Origin: Planctomycetota bacterium
GTDB lineage: Bacteria > Planctomycetota > Planctomycetia > Isosphaerales > Isosphaeraceae
Length of the DNA stretch: 64,000 bases
Assembly (NCBI GenBank): GCA_028291545.1
Contig: JAQGHR010000159.1
Span: 62,001 to 126,000, forward strand
Direction: 5' to 3'
Shown: in pieces, positions 16,856-25,581 of the stretch
Layout of the letters: each line of letters opens with the position of its first letter
Position numbering within the stretch: position 1 is the first letter of the stretch
Made by a program: the position numbers and the translations under genes
The notes under the pieces: generated by a model
Seen by the model: the letters and a program-made list of their open reading frames with translations, nothing else
Database searches by the model: none
Told to the model about the DNA's origin: nothing

Positions 16856-18721
16856 TCAGTCGCTGTTCGGCCTGGGATTCATCGATCGAGTGACGATGCG
16901 GGAGGCCATCCGGACTTTCTGTTTGTTTGAGAGGTTGTCGATATAGGATTTCTTCAGCGCATTGAGCCACCGAATCTCCCGACCGTCATAGCTGACGACG
17001 ACCCGGGTCAGAACTGCCGTGGGGCAGGCCAGGGAGCGAGCAATTCCGGCCGCGATGTCATCGTTGTGCCCGATGCAGTTGTAGGCGAGATTCAGCCCCT
17101 TGGCGAGGGCGGCGAAGTCGAGCCGGGCGATCTCGGTCGCGGTCGTTCGCCGGAAGGTCGGTTCCTGGAGCATCTGCATGTAGTGGTAGGCGCCGTCGTC
17201 GAGGATGAAGAACTTCACCGGCAGGGCCGATCGCGCCGCCGTCGAGGCTTCAAGCCCGCTCATCAGGAAGCATCCATCGCCCACAACAGAAGCGACCTGC
17301 CGACTCGGGTCGAGGCGCTGGGCCCCGACGGCCGCGGGGACGGCCCAGCCCATGCTCTGGTTGTTGGCGGGCGTGAAGTAGAGTCGCGGGCCGTTGACTT
17401 CCATCACTTCCGACGCCCAGTGGGTTGAGGCCGTCACGTCGATGAACATGAGGGCGTCACATCGGAGCGCACGCCTCAGGTTGTAGAGGAAAACCATGGG
17501 ATCGACGCCCGCCGTGATCCTCACGCGAGCGTATTCGCGGCGGTCACGATCGCGTTGGGTCTTGATATTCGACCAGAGCGGAGGGCTCGGCGTACGGCGG
17601 ATCGCGTTTGCGTCGGACATCAGCCGATCGAGGAAATTGCGGGAATCGGCCGCAACTTCCACGCACGTCGGGACGTTGCGTCCCAGATTATTCGGATTCG
17701 CGTCGACGTGAATGACCTTGTGCTCGGGGATCGAGTAGTTCGCGGTCGAAACTTCGCTGTATTTGACCCCGACCGCGAGCACGGCATCGACATCCTTGAA
17801 GACTTTTTCCGCCGCTCGTGTCCCCTGGGGGCCATAACCCCATCCTACGGCGAGGGGGTGGGCATCGGAGATGACGCCCTTGCCACTGACCGAGGTCGCG
17901 ACAGGGGCCTGTAACGTCTCCGCGACGGCCGCGAGTGCCTGGGTCGCGTGAACGCAACCGAGTCCGGCATAAATCCCCACGCGTAAACGACGATCGCTCA
18001 GGACGGCCAAGGCGCGGCGGTATCCGCCTTCGTCGAATGAAGCGGGCAGGGGGGGCGGGACGGGGCAATCGTAGTTCCACGTCTCGGTCAGGAAATTGAA
18101 CGGGATGACGACGGTCACCGGACCGGGCTCACCGCAAACCGAGAGCCGGAACGCGTGATGGATCGCCGACGGGATCTGGGCCTGGTGCTGGACCTCCAGC
18201 ACGGTCTTGCAGATTGGTCGAAGGATCGCGGCATTGGGCAATCCGTGGACCTGGCCGATCTTGGCGTGGGGACCGCGAAGGACATCCGTGACAATCCCGA
18301 CAATCGGGATGCTATCGTGGAGCGCCTCGCCAATTCCGGTCATGGCATTGGTGAGTCCTGGACCGGGGACGACACAGAATACGCCGACTTCCCCCGTGAC
18401 CCGTGCGGCTGCGTCGGCCATGACGCTTGCGGAGGATTCGTTCGTCACGAGCAGGTAGGGCAATCCTTCGCCCTTCATCGCGTCCCAGAACTCGTTATTT
18501 TGTGCCCCTGGTACACCATAGACACATCGGTTCGCCTCAGCTCGCAATGCCGCGACCGCGGCCTTCGCGCCGGTCATCCGGCCACGGGCGCCTTCGCCGT
18601 AGGGGGCCGGCGGCAAGATCAGGGGCGGAGGGAGTTCCTGGGCTCGTGCCTCGTTGGACGCGAGCGCGCCGGCCCCGACAGCGCCGAGTACGCCCAGAGC
18701 GGTTCGCCGGTTCACGTTCAC
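16856..18721 (-). CDS. ThDP-dependent enzyme with twin-arginine signal (acetolactate synthase-like)
   Basis: This 621-residue protein starts at a GTG with GGGAGGGG seven bases upstream. The N-terminus NVNRRTALGVLGAVGAGAL...EARA-QE is a plausible Tat signal peptide ending in an A-x-A-like site. The rest has the three-domain ThDP fold: the Pyr domain with catalytic Glu in VTNESSASVMADAAAR, a central domain, and the PP domain with GDGCFLMSGLEASTAARS. The conserved NN that closes the ThDP/Mg motif is replaced by DD in VKFFILDDGAYHY. Exported ThDP enzymes are uncommon, so the substrate and pathway are open. The neighbours (polysaccharide export, sugar isomerase-like) do not settle it. Confidence 0.83.
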   Translation of the reverse strand: MNVNRRTALGVLGAVGAGALASNEARAQELPPPLILPPAPYGEGARGRMTGAKAAVAALRAEANRCVYGVPGAQNNEFWDAMKGEGLPYLLVTNESSASVMADAAARVTGEVGVFCVVPGPGLTNAMTGIGEALHDSIPIVGIVTDVLRGPHAKIGQVHGLPNAAILRPICKTVLEVQHQAQIPSAIHHAFRLSVCGEPGPVTVVIPFNFLTETWNYDCPVPPPLPASFDEGGYRRALAVLSDRRLRVGIYAGLGCVHATQALAAVAETLQAPVATSVSGKGVISDAHPLAVGWGYGPQGTRAAEKVFKDVDAVLAVGVKYSEVSTANYSIPEHKVIHVDANPNNLGRNVPTCVEVAADSRNFLDRLMSDANAIRRTPSPPLWSNIKTQRDRDRREYARVRITAGVDPMVFLYNLRRALRCDALMFIDVTASTHWASEVMEVNGPRLYFTPANNQSMGWAVPAAVGAQRLDPSRQVASVVGDGCFLMSGLEASTAARSALPVKFFILDDGAYHYMQMLQEPTFRRTTATEIARLDFAALAKGLNLAYNCIGHNDDIAAGIARSLACPTAVLTRVVVSYDGREIRWLNALKKSYIDNLSNKQKVRMASRIVTRSMNPRPNSD

Positions 18722-19000
18722 GAGGGTGCCCCTCCCTGGGCGATCGGTGCATCGGTCCGTTTGCAATGGACTGCAACAGCCGAAGTTAACATCGAAGTCG
18801 TCGGCTCGCCGTCGGTCCTGACGACACCGCCGTCCGGTCCTCGGATTCATCGGCAGGGAAAGACTCGGGCGTTGATGCCGAGACACCCCGCGTCACTGGT
18901 TTGGCCCGCAGGATCGATTCCTTCGGGACAACTCACCGGACGAGAAGTCGGAACGAAGTCACGGGCGAATCCGGTTGTCCTGCGCGACGATCAAAGTCGC

Positions 19001-19855
19001 TCATGGCGTGTTGCGGCGGTGACCTCTCAGTTCTGCGAGTCGTTCAAGGAACGCCCCGTCGATCGTCGCCGGCCTCTGCCTCAAGTATCGAATACACTCG
19101 AGCATGATCGGCCCCGAATACGAGATCGCGTCGAGCGCCTCGATCCAGGCCGGCCAGTCGATGGTCCCATGGCCGGGTGGCTCATGGACATCCTGGCGGC
19201 CGTTGTTGTCATGGACATGGGTCGACCGCAACCATCGGCCGGCGATCCTGGTCTCGCTGCCGGCGGTCGCGACCATGTTGGCGTGGCCGGTATCAATCGC
19301 CAGGCCGACTGCCGGGTCCGCAACGTCCGTCACGATCTCGACAAGCTCGTCCATCCGGCTTCCCGGATGGACGCCAGGCGGCATATTCTCGACACAAACG
19401 ACCAGGCCCGAACGACCGATATGCTTCGCCAGCGAGGTCAGGCCGCGAGTCAACGCGTCTCGACGTCCGGCAGTCTGTTCGGGATCGGAAAGGCCGCCGG
19501 GGTGGATGATAAGATGCGTTCCTCCCGCATCGCGCAGCCAGTCCAGGCAGCGCTTCAAGTCTTCAAGGCTGGCTTCCCAGGTGGGGGGCTCGATCGACCC
19601 CAGATCGACCCGCGGCGCGAGGATGGATCGTCCTCCCCAGCATGCATGAGCGCTATGGACCGTAAACCCGCCATCGGCGATCAGGGTCCTCAGAGCTATC
19701 GGGTCGGGTAGATTGGGCCAATCGGGGAGGACCTCGACGCAGGTGGCCCCGATCTGGCGGGCGACTTCCAGATCGACGGCTATCAAACCTCGTTCAAAGC
19801 CATAGGCGACCATCGTTCCGAGCGGACGGGCTGGCTCGTTTGTCGAGTCGTTCAT
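19001..19855 (-). CDS. Sugar phosphate isomerase/epimerase-like TIM barrel
   Basis: This 284-residue protein is of the xylose isomerase-like/AP endonuclease-2 fold. Metal-ligand strands can be seen: FTVHSAHACWGG, HLIIHPGGL, VVCVENMPPG (Glu), AIDTGHANM (Asp/His), STHVHDNNGRQDVH and MLECIRY (final Glu). These are the canonical divalent-metal positions for sugar isomerases and epimerases of this superfamily. The substrate cannot be read. It is divergent from the fabZ-like gene across 176 bases, and the ThDP gene lies 279 bases downstream on the same strand. Confidence 0.85.
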   Translation of the reverse strand: MNDSTNEPARPLGTMVAYGFERGLIAVDLEVARQIGATCVEVLPDWPNLPDPIALRTLIADGGFTVHSAHACWGGRSILAPRVDLGSIEPPTWEASLEDLKRCLDWLRDAGGTHLIIHPGGLSDPEQTAGRRDALTRGLTSLAKHIGRSGLVVCVENMPPGVHPGSRMDELVEIVTDVADPAVGLAIDTGHANMVATAGSETRIAGRWLRSTHVHDNNGRQDVHEPPGHGTIDWPAWIEALDAISYSGPIMLECIRYLRQRPATIDGAFLERLAELRGHRRNTP

Positions 19856-20031
19856 GCCGGTTTCTCACGCGTTGCCGTACATCGGCAGGGGGCAACCCTC
19901 TTGTCGTTCGTGTCGTGGCAAGTCATGATATTCGGTCGATGGCCGTAGCGGCCACATCCTCTTTGTCCGCGTCGTCGATGAATGTGCCCCGCGCCCGGCA
20001 AGCGTGCCTGCGCGGAAAAGGATCTCTCCGC

Positions 20032-20523
20032 ATGCCGCCCGTCGCCTTGGTCGATCCCGCAACGATCGACACCTCAAAAATTCTGTATGACTTGGAGGCG
20101 ATCCGTCGGGGAAATCCGCAACGGTTCGAGATGGAGCAACTCACGGCGATCGTGTATCTCGACCGCGACGAACACACGATCATTGGCTTCAAGGACGTCA
20201 CACCCGAGGAGTTCTGGGTGCGGGGGCATATGCCCGACTATCCGCTCATGCCGGGTGTTCTGATGTGCGAGGCGGCGGCCCAACTTTGCAGTTTTTACTG
20301 CCATGTGATCCAGATCCTGGAGAATGGCTTCATTGGGTTCGGCGGGATGGAGGACGTCCGCTTTCGGGGCCAGGTCAAGCCGGGCGACCGTCTGCTGATC
20401 CTTGCGAAGGCCAGCCGGGTGCATCGAAGACAGACCGTCTTCGAAACGCAGGGGTTCGTCGGCTCGAACATGGTGTTTCACGGCAAGATCATCGGCGTCC
20501 CCTTGAGCAATCGCGACGGATGA
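20032..20523 (+). CDS. FabZ/FabA-like hotdog dehydratase
   Basis: This 163-residue hotdog-fold protein has the signature GHMPDYPLMPGVLMCEAAAQ, whose His and Glu are the catalytic pair of beta-hydroxyacyl-ACP dehydratases. The later FRGQVKPGDRLLILAKA is the usual second block. It probably dehydrates 3-hydroxyacyl-ACP in fatty-acid synthesis, though the sequence N-terminal to the motif is longer than in standard FabZ, and related enzymes of other acyl pathways are possible. The ATG at 20032 has AAGGAT upstream; an open frame extends upstream without conservation signals. Its TGA overlaps the trmB start (ATGA). Confidence 0.85.
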   Translation: MPPVALVDPATIDTSKILYDLEAIRRGNPQRFEMEQLTAIVYLDRDEHTIIGFKDVTPEEFWVRGHMPDYPLMPGVLMCEAAAQLCSFYCHVIQILENGFIGFGGMEDVRFRGQVKPGDRLLILAKASRVHRRQTVFETQGFVGSNMVFHGKIIGVPLSNRDG

Positions 20524-21152
20524 CCGATAACGCCCGGCGCTCGCCGATCGACACGACGCCTTACACGCTTGAAATGCCGGAGGCTCCGGTTTCCTGGCCC
20601 GAGATCTTCGGTCGCGATCGGCCTGTTGAACTGGAGATCGGCTCCGGCAAGGGGTTGTTTCTCGCGAACGCGGCGAGGGGGAATCCCTCTCACGATTTTC
20701 TCGGCGTCGAGATGGCGAAAAAATACGCCTACAAGGCGGCCGAACGCCTCGCCAAGGCGAACTTATCCAACGTCAAGATCCTTCCCGGAGACGCCCGGCG
20801 ATTTCTGCATCTGTTCGTGCCGGCGGCCAGCGTTTCCGCCGTTCACATTTATTTTCCGGATCCCTGGTGGAAGACGCGGCATCGGAAGCGTCGGGTGTTT
20901 TGCGAGGACTTCGTGGTCGATGTCGCCAAATCACTGACGCCTGGCGGGGACTTCTTGATCGCAACGGATGTCGAGGAATACTTTGGCGTCATGATGGAGT
21001 TGATGGACCGCCACGAAGAATTTACCGAACAGGCCAGGCCGGAACCGAAGACGCCCGAGCACGAGCATGACTATTTGACAAACTTCGAGCGCAAGTACCG
21101 CATCGAGGGGCGACCCATCCATCGCGCCCACTACAAGAAAACGACTGCGTAG
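20520..21152 (+). CDS. trmB: tRNA (guanine-N7-)-methyltransferase
   Basis: This 210-residue enzyme makes m7G46 in the variable loop of tRNAs using SAM. Diagnostic motifs are VELEIGSGKGLFLANAA (SAM site), HDFLGVEMAKKYA, the family-specific VHIYFPDPWWKTRHRKRR, and a C-terminal YLTNFERKYRIEGRPIHRAHYKK. The length fits TrmB. The ATG overlaps the stop of the fabZ-like gene by four bases. The stop is only nine bases from the stop of the convergent purF. Confidence 0.94.
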   Translation: MTDNARRSPIDTTPYTLEMPEAPVSWPEIFGRDRPVELEIGSGKGLFLANAARGNPSHDFLGVEMAKKYAYKAAERLAKANLSNVKILPGDARRFLHLFVPAASVSAVHIYFPDPWWKTRHRKRRVFCEDFVVDVAKSLTPGGDFLIATDVEEYFGVMMELMDRHEEFTEQARPEPKTPEHEHDYLTNFERKYRIEGRPIHRAHYKKTTA

Positions 21153-21161
21153 CCAAACCGG

Positions 21162-22745
21162 TCACAGACGCTCATAAGCTCGAACGCCGCCGGCACCGTT
21201 GGCATGGTAGCTCTCGATCGCGTCGATTTCGTAAAGCCTTTGCCCGGTTGGCGTGGGATAGTGACCGGTTACGCACGCACGGCACAGGCGATCGGGGGCC
21301 AGGCCGACAGAACGGGATAGCGACTCAATGGGTAGATAGCGCAGGCTGTCCGCACCGAGTTCGTGGGCGAGGCGTTGCTGAGCGAGGTCGGAAAGCTGTC
21401 CGTCCGGGAGATCCGCGAATCGGGGAGCGACGAGCTCGTCTCGGGTGGACATATCGATGCCGTAGTAGCAGGGGGCGATGATCGGCGGGCAAGCGACCCG
21501 AAGGTGGATTTCTCGCGCTCCACCTCGATTGCGAATCTCGCTGACCAGGGCTCGCATCGTGGTCGATCGGACGATGCTATCCTCCACCAGAAGGACCCGC
21601 TTCCCCGAGAGCACCTCTGGCAGGGGCGTGTATTTCATCCGCACCTTTGCGGCACGGTCCGCCGTACCTTCGATAAAGGTACGGCCCACATACCGATTTC
21701 TCATCAATCCCTCGACCGAGGGCAGACCCAAGGCGAACGCCATCGCATCGGCGGCAGCCTTCGCGGTGTCGGGGACGGGCACAACGATCGTGTCGGGGTC
21801 GAGGGGGACATCCTCGAGCCTGGCCAGCTCTTTCCCAAGACTGGTCCGGCTCAGATAAACGGAACGATCGTCGAGTGTGCTAGCGACGTTGGCGAAGTAG
21901 ATCCATTCAAAGAAGCAGTGCGCGGGCTTCCTCGCTTCGGCGAATCGCTCGATTCGCACCCCCTTTGCATCAACAACCGCCAGGGTGCCCGGATCCAGCG
22001 AGCGGACACCCGTGAAGCCGAGGTTCGAGAGAGGCACACTCTCGCTCGCGGCGGCAAACAAGGGCCCGTTCTCCGCGATGCAGAGCGGTCGGATGCCCAG
22101 GGGGTCGCGAGCGACGACCATTTCACCGGTCGCGGATAGGAGCACGACGTTGTACGCGCCATCGAACTTCGCGGCGAGCCGTCCGAAAACCGCGGCCCAG
22201 TCCGGATGCGTCCCCTCGTCCTGGATCTCGTAGGAGATCGCATGCATCAGGATCTCGGTATCCGTATCTCGCTTCAGGTGATAATCGCCCTTGTCGAGAA
22301 GTTCCTGCCGAAGTTCCTGATAATTCGCGAGCTGCCCGTTGAAGGCGAAGGCGAACCACTTGGCCTTCCGGCCGTGGGCTCGCTCGAACGGTTGGGCATA
22401 CGAGCGATCCTCGGCCCCGCAGGTCGCGTATCGCACGTGCCCGATCGCGGCCAGGCCATCATGCTTCTTCATGATGGCTTCGAATTTGGCTCGGTGATTC
22501 AGGCGAAACGCCTCGGCCACCGTGCCCAATTCCTTGTGCGTTTCCAGGAGAGCTTGACGCCCCGGATGAAAGCTGGTCATGCCCGCGGCGAGCTGGCCGC
22601 GATTCTGCATGTCCAGCAGCATTCTGGGGATCAGGCGAGCGACGCTGTTGATGTTGCCTTGGATCGGCGCCATCCGCGACACAGGCTGTCCGGCGGCATG
22701 GTAGACGGCGGCCACGCCGCATTCGTGGTGAAGTTCACCGTGCAT
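21162..22745 (-). CDS. purF: Amidophosphoribosyltransferase
   Basis: This 527-residue enzyme catalyses the first committed step of purine synthesis: glutamine plus PRPP to phosphoribosylamine. A short propeptide (MHGELHHE) precedes the nucleophile Cys9 in ECGVAAVYH. The glutaminase domain fills about 9-250 and the PRTase domain follows, with [17 protein letters not shown]. Four cysteines sit where the Bacillus-type enzymes bind a 4Fe-4S cluster (AHCFFEW, VACPPI, and LCRAC). A sigma70-like promoter lies 94 bases upstream. Convergent with trmB. Confidence 0.95.
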   Translation of the reverse strand: MHGELHHECGVAAVYHAAGQPVSRMAPIQGNINSVARLIPRMLLDMQNRGQLAAGMTSFHPGRQALLETHKELGTVAEAFRLNHRAKFEAIMKKHDGLAAIGHVRYATCGAEDRSYAQPFERAHGRKAKWFAFAFNGQLANYQELRQELLDKGDYHLKRDTDTEILMHAISYEIQDEGTHPDWAAVFGRLAAKFDGAYNVVLLSATGEMVVARDPLGIRPLCIAENGPLFAAASESVPLSNLGFTGVRSLDPGTLAVVDAKGVRIERFAEARKPAHCFFEWIYFANVASTLDDRSVYLSRTSLGKELARLEDVPLDPDTIVVPVPDTAKAAADAMAFALGLPSVEGLMRNRYVGRTFIEGTADRAAKVRMKYTPLPEVLSGKRVLLVEDSIVRSTTMRALVSEIRNRGGAREIHLRVACPPIIAPCYYGIDMSTRDELVAPRFADLPDGQLSDLAQQRLAHELGADSLRYLPIESLSRSVGLAPDRLCRACVTGHYPTPTGQRLYEIDAIESYHANGAGGVRAYERL

Positions 22746-22838
22746 CGGCGTTATCGACCCTGGGAGGAGGAGGAGGTCCGCCGGGGGGGCGGCGGGAATC
22801 TGGACGCACGTCTTCCACTAGGCCGCATCGAAAGATCT

Positions 22839-22867
22839 ATTATAATGTCGGCCAGACTGCCTAACAA
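22839..22867 (-). promoter_or_regulatory. Sigma70-like promoter of purF
   Basis: On the minus strand, TTGTTA (22867-22862) and a perfect TATAAT (22844-22839) are separated by 17 bases. Transcription would begin near 22832, giving an 85-90 base leader before the purF ATG at 22745. The -10 block ATTATAAT is its own reverse complement, but on the plus strand no -35 lies at the right distance for proB. Confidence 0.6.
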
Positions 22868-22907
22868 CCTTTGACATGGCTGCGGGAGCCATAGAGGTGC
22901 GTTTCGC

Positions 22908-24080
22908 ATGCTCTTGAACCATGACCGAGGACGAAGCTGGATGACCCGCGACCTGGTTCGAGACGATGTCGTCCTCTCATCCCGCACCTGGGTCGTCAAG
23001 GTTGGCACAAGCGTCCTCGCCTCGGCGGATGGAACCCTTGACCTTGAGCGGATTCATCACCTGGCCGAGCAAATCTGCGCCGTCGCTGAGACCGGTCGAC
23101 GCGTAGCACTCGTCAGTTCGGGGGCCGTGGGTGCTGGCTTGGGCCGTCTAGGGCTCACGAAGCGTCCGGATAACCTGCCAGAGCTTCAGGCGGCTGCCGC
23201 AGTCGGGCAGTCCTATTTGATTCGTGCCTACGACGAAGGGTTTCGCCGCCACGGCCGGAACGCGGCGCAACTTCTGCTCACGCATGAAGATTTCGACAGT
23301 CGGCCTCGCTACTTGAACATGCGGAACACGCTCGCCGCCCTCTTCGAATATCGCGCCGTGCCCGTCATCAACGAAAACGATACTATCAGCGTGGATGAGA
23401 TCAAGTTCGGAGACAACGATCGACTCGCGGCCATGGTTGCAAACCTCCTTCAAGCTCCGCTCCTCGTCATCCTGAGTGTCGCGGCCGGACTCTGCCGGAC
23501 GGACCCGGGATCTTCGGGACACGGAGACGTCATCCCTCTGGTGAAGAACCTGGACGATGCGGCTCTGGGACTGGCGGGCCAAAGCAAGAGCGCGCTCGGG
23601 ACGGGAGGGATGCGAAGCAAGCTTCAATCCGCCCGATTGGTCACCCACGCAGGCGGTTCGGTCATCATCACTTCGGGTAAGGCGGACCGACCCTTGACCC
23701 GGATCTTGGCCGGCGAATCCGTGGGGACGCTCTTCCTGGCGAAGGGACAATCGCAGGGCGCGAGGAAACGCTGGATCGGGCTCACTGCGCGTCCCAAGGG
23801 GCAATTGATCATCGATCGAGGGGCCCGTCTGGCGCTCGAGACCGGGAACAGGAGCCTGCTTGCGATCGGGATCACCGAGATTCTGGGTGAGTTCGAAAAG
23901 GGGGACATCGTCGCCATTCGCGATGCGGACGGGCACGAATTCGCTCGTGGCCTGATCAACTACTCGGCGGTCGAGTCTCGCAGGATCCGGGGATTGAGAA
24001 CGGATCAAGTCCTACAAGCCCTGGGCGAAGTGCCTTACGCCGAAGTGATCCACAAGGATAACCTGGTTGTCCTCGGTTAG
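22908..24080 (+). CDS. proB: Glutamate 5-kinase
   Basis: This 390-residue enzyme phosphorylates glutamate at the start of proline synthesis. The amino-acid kinase domain (about 25-285) shows WVVKVGTSVLA, VALVSSGAVGAGLGRLGL, PVINENDTISVDEIKFGDNDRLAAMVA and GTGGMRSKLQSAR. A C-terminal PUA domain (about 300-390) carries KGQLIIDRGARLAL and DGHEFARGLINYS. The ATG at 22908 has GAGGTG eight bases upstream; a second Met 11 codons later is possible. Divergent from purF over 162 bases. proA is not in view. Confidence 0.95.
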   Translation: MLLNHDRGRSWMTRDLVRDDVVLSSRTWVVKVGTSVLASADGTLDLERIHHLAEQICAVAETGRRVALVSSGAVGAGLGRLGLTKRPDNLPELQAAAAVGQSYLIRAYDEGFRRHGRNAAQLLLTHEDFDSRPRYLNMRNTLAALFEYRAVPVINENDTISVDEIKFGDNDRLAAMVANLLQAPLLVILSVAAGLCRTDPGSSGHGDVIPLVKNLDDAALGLAGQSKSALGTGGMRSKLQSARLVTHAGGSVIITSGKADRPLTRILAGESVGTLFLAKGQSQGARKRWIGLTARPKGQLIIDRGARLALETGNRSLLAIGITEILGEFEKGDIVAIRDADGHEFARGLINYSAVESRRIRGLRTDQVLQALGEVPYAEVIHKDNLVVLG

Positions 24081-24114
24081 GACCGGCACTCAGGAGTCGC
24101 TTGATCGTGGGCCA

Positions 24115-25524
24115 TCATTCCCCACCGGGCAACTTGAGATCCTTGAATTCGAACGGAATCTCGACTGCAGCCCGGATATGACCATGAACGCGCAGGCCGG
24201 TCGGCGGAGCATCCACGCCGTCACGAGCCGGAAGGAAAAGGCGGATGCGAACTCCTTCCGCATCGAACCCGTCCTCGATCGTCCTCCCCCCGGTGAACGG
24301 CTGACCTTGCGCATCCACGACCTCGAGATTCTGGAGCAGAAACTCGGGATCGAACTTGGGTGCATCCCACGGACCGCGGCGATTACCTCCCATGCGACGA
24401 GGGAGAACAGGAGCGACCCATCCCTCGGGCTGAATGGCCAGATCCAAGGTATAACCGGCTCGAAAGGCAGGGCTCTTCGGCGTCAGCCCTTGCACCTGTA
24501 ACCTCATGCCGCCACAGTCGATCGGACGACGCTCGGAAAGCGACTGTGCATTCAATGAGATCACTGTGGGCTCGATCTTCCTGGCCTCGATCTCGACGGA
24601 CACCACTCCTCTCAGTGTCTGGATCGCTTTGGCCGGGGTCGTCGGAGGGCGCAACCGGATCTGGAACGAAGCGGGCGGCTGGCCCCGGTCCTGAATCCCG
24701 AAACTAGCCACCGGGTCGAGAGCTGGGCGACTTACCGGGGCGATTGCCTGACCGTTGTCATCGACGCATTCAAGTAGGCGGACCGAGCCGAACGAACGAA
24801 CCGCCAGTCGTGGCTCGACCATCGCCCCGATCGAGACGACAAGATCCGTCTCGCGTGGTGTCTGAGGCCTCGGCAGTCGCGGCGGCTGTTGGAATAATCC
24901 CCGCCGAGCCATGAGGTCTACGGGACTCGGTTCTTCTTCGAACGTCAGGGGATTGGCTGTGAGCCGAAACGGCCCGTGTGTGATCGACGGTAACTTCAAC
25001 TCATTCCGTGGCACCAATTTGACGCTTGACGCCTTGCGAAACGTCGGCCGCCCGAACTCTTGCTCGAATTCCCACTGAGGGACAAGTCCGACACGATCCA
25101 GGATGTCCCAGAAAGCGAGGGTTTCCGGCGATTGCAATTCGACAAACGAGCGAGCCCGACCCTCACGACCGCCAACCTCGCCGAGGGGCAAGGGAACTCC
25201 CTGCGATTTTCCCAGACGCTCGGCCAGTTCGGGGAGCGTGTAGCGGCGAGCCTCGAGACGCAAAGTCGCTGGCCGATTGAGCATCGACCGTTCGATCGAA
25301 TCGAGCAACAGTTCCGCGCGACTCTTCACCTCCGGGTCATGATCGTTCCGGGCGACCTTGAGCGCGGGAAATGCGGATTGGCCGAGCTTTTCCAGCGCAC
25401 TCGAGGCGGCTTCGCGATCCGCATACTTGGGCGAGCCGAGGCGGGCCACAAGTTCCCCCGGGTCTGTGCCGGCAAGGAGGCCCACCAGAAGAACCCCGCC
25501 GATTGCGCTGGAGTGGAAGACCAT
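24115..25524 (-). CDS. Exported PKYADREAAS-repeat protein, paralog A
   Basis: This 469-residue protein has a signal peptide-like start (SSAIGGVLLVGLLAGTDP). Residues 25-85 form a HEAT-like block with ARLGSPKYADREAASSALEKLG and FPALKVARNDHDPEVKSRAELLL, a motif seen in many planctomycete exported proteins. The remaining 380 residues are mainly beta, without a recognised domain or catalytic motif. It is a clear paralog of the next gene upstream (matching repeat block, then TL....R..PELAERLG versus TLDFRDRPIAEVLRELG). GAGAGG lies seven bases before the ATG. The role is unknown; envelope localisation is inferred from the signal. Confidence 0.8.
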   Translation of the reverse strand: MVFHSSAIGGVLLVGLLAGTDPGELVARLGSPKYADREAASSALEKLGQSAFPALKVARNDHDPEVKSRAELLLDSIERSMLNRPATLRLEARRYTLPELAERLGKSQGVPLPLGEVGGREGRARSFVELQSPETLAFWDILDRVGLVPQWEFEQEFGRPTFRKASSVKLVPRNELKLPSITHGPFRLTANPLTFEEEPSPVDLMARRGLFQQPPRLPRPQTPRETDLVVSIGAMVEPRLAVRSFGSVRLLECVDDNGQAIAPVSRPALDPVASFGIQDRGQPPASFQIRLRPPTTPAKAIQTLRGVVSVEIEARKIEPTVISLNAQSLSERRPIDCGGMRLQVQGLTPKSPAFRAGYTLDLAIQPEGWVAPVLPRRMGGNRRGPWDAPKFDPEFLLQNLEVVDAQGQPFTGGRTIEDGFDAEGVRIRLFLPARDGVDAPPTGLRVHGHIRAAVEIPFEFKDLKLPGGE

Positions 25525-25581
25525 AGGGTTGCCTCTCGGACGGGTGCCACATCGAAGGTGAAGGGACGAGGTTTGACGGCC

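Noticed and set aside
18155-19711. 518-codon open frame on the plus strand
   Set aside because: It spans parts of two well-supported minus-strand genes and the gap between them; composition is shadow-like with no recognised motif.
22871-22876. Perfect TTGACA on the plus strand before proB
   Set aside because: No -10 element occurs 16-18 bases downstream; the nearest A+T-rich word is too close and poor.
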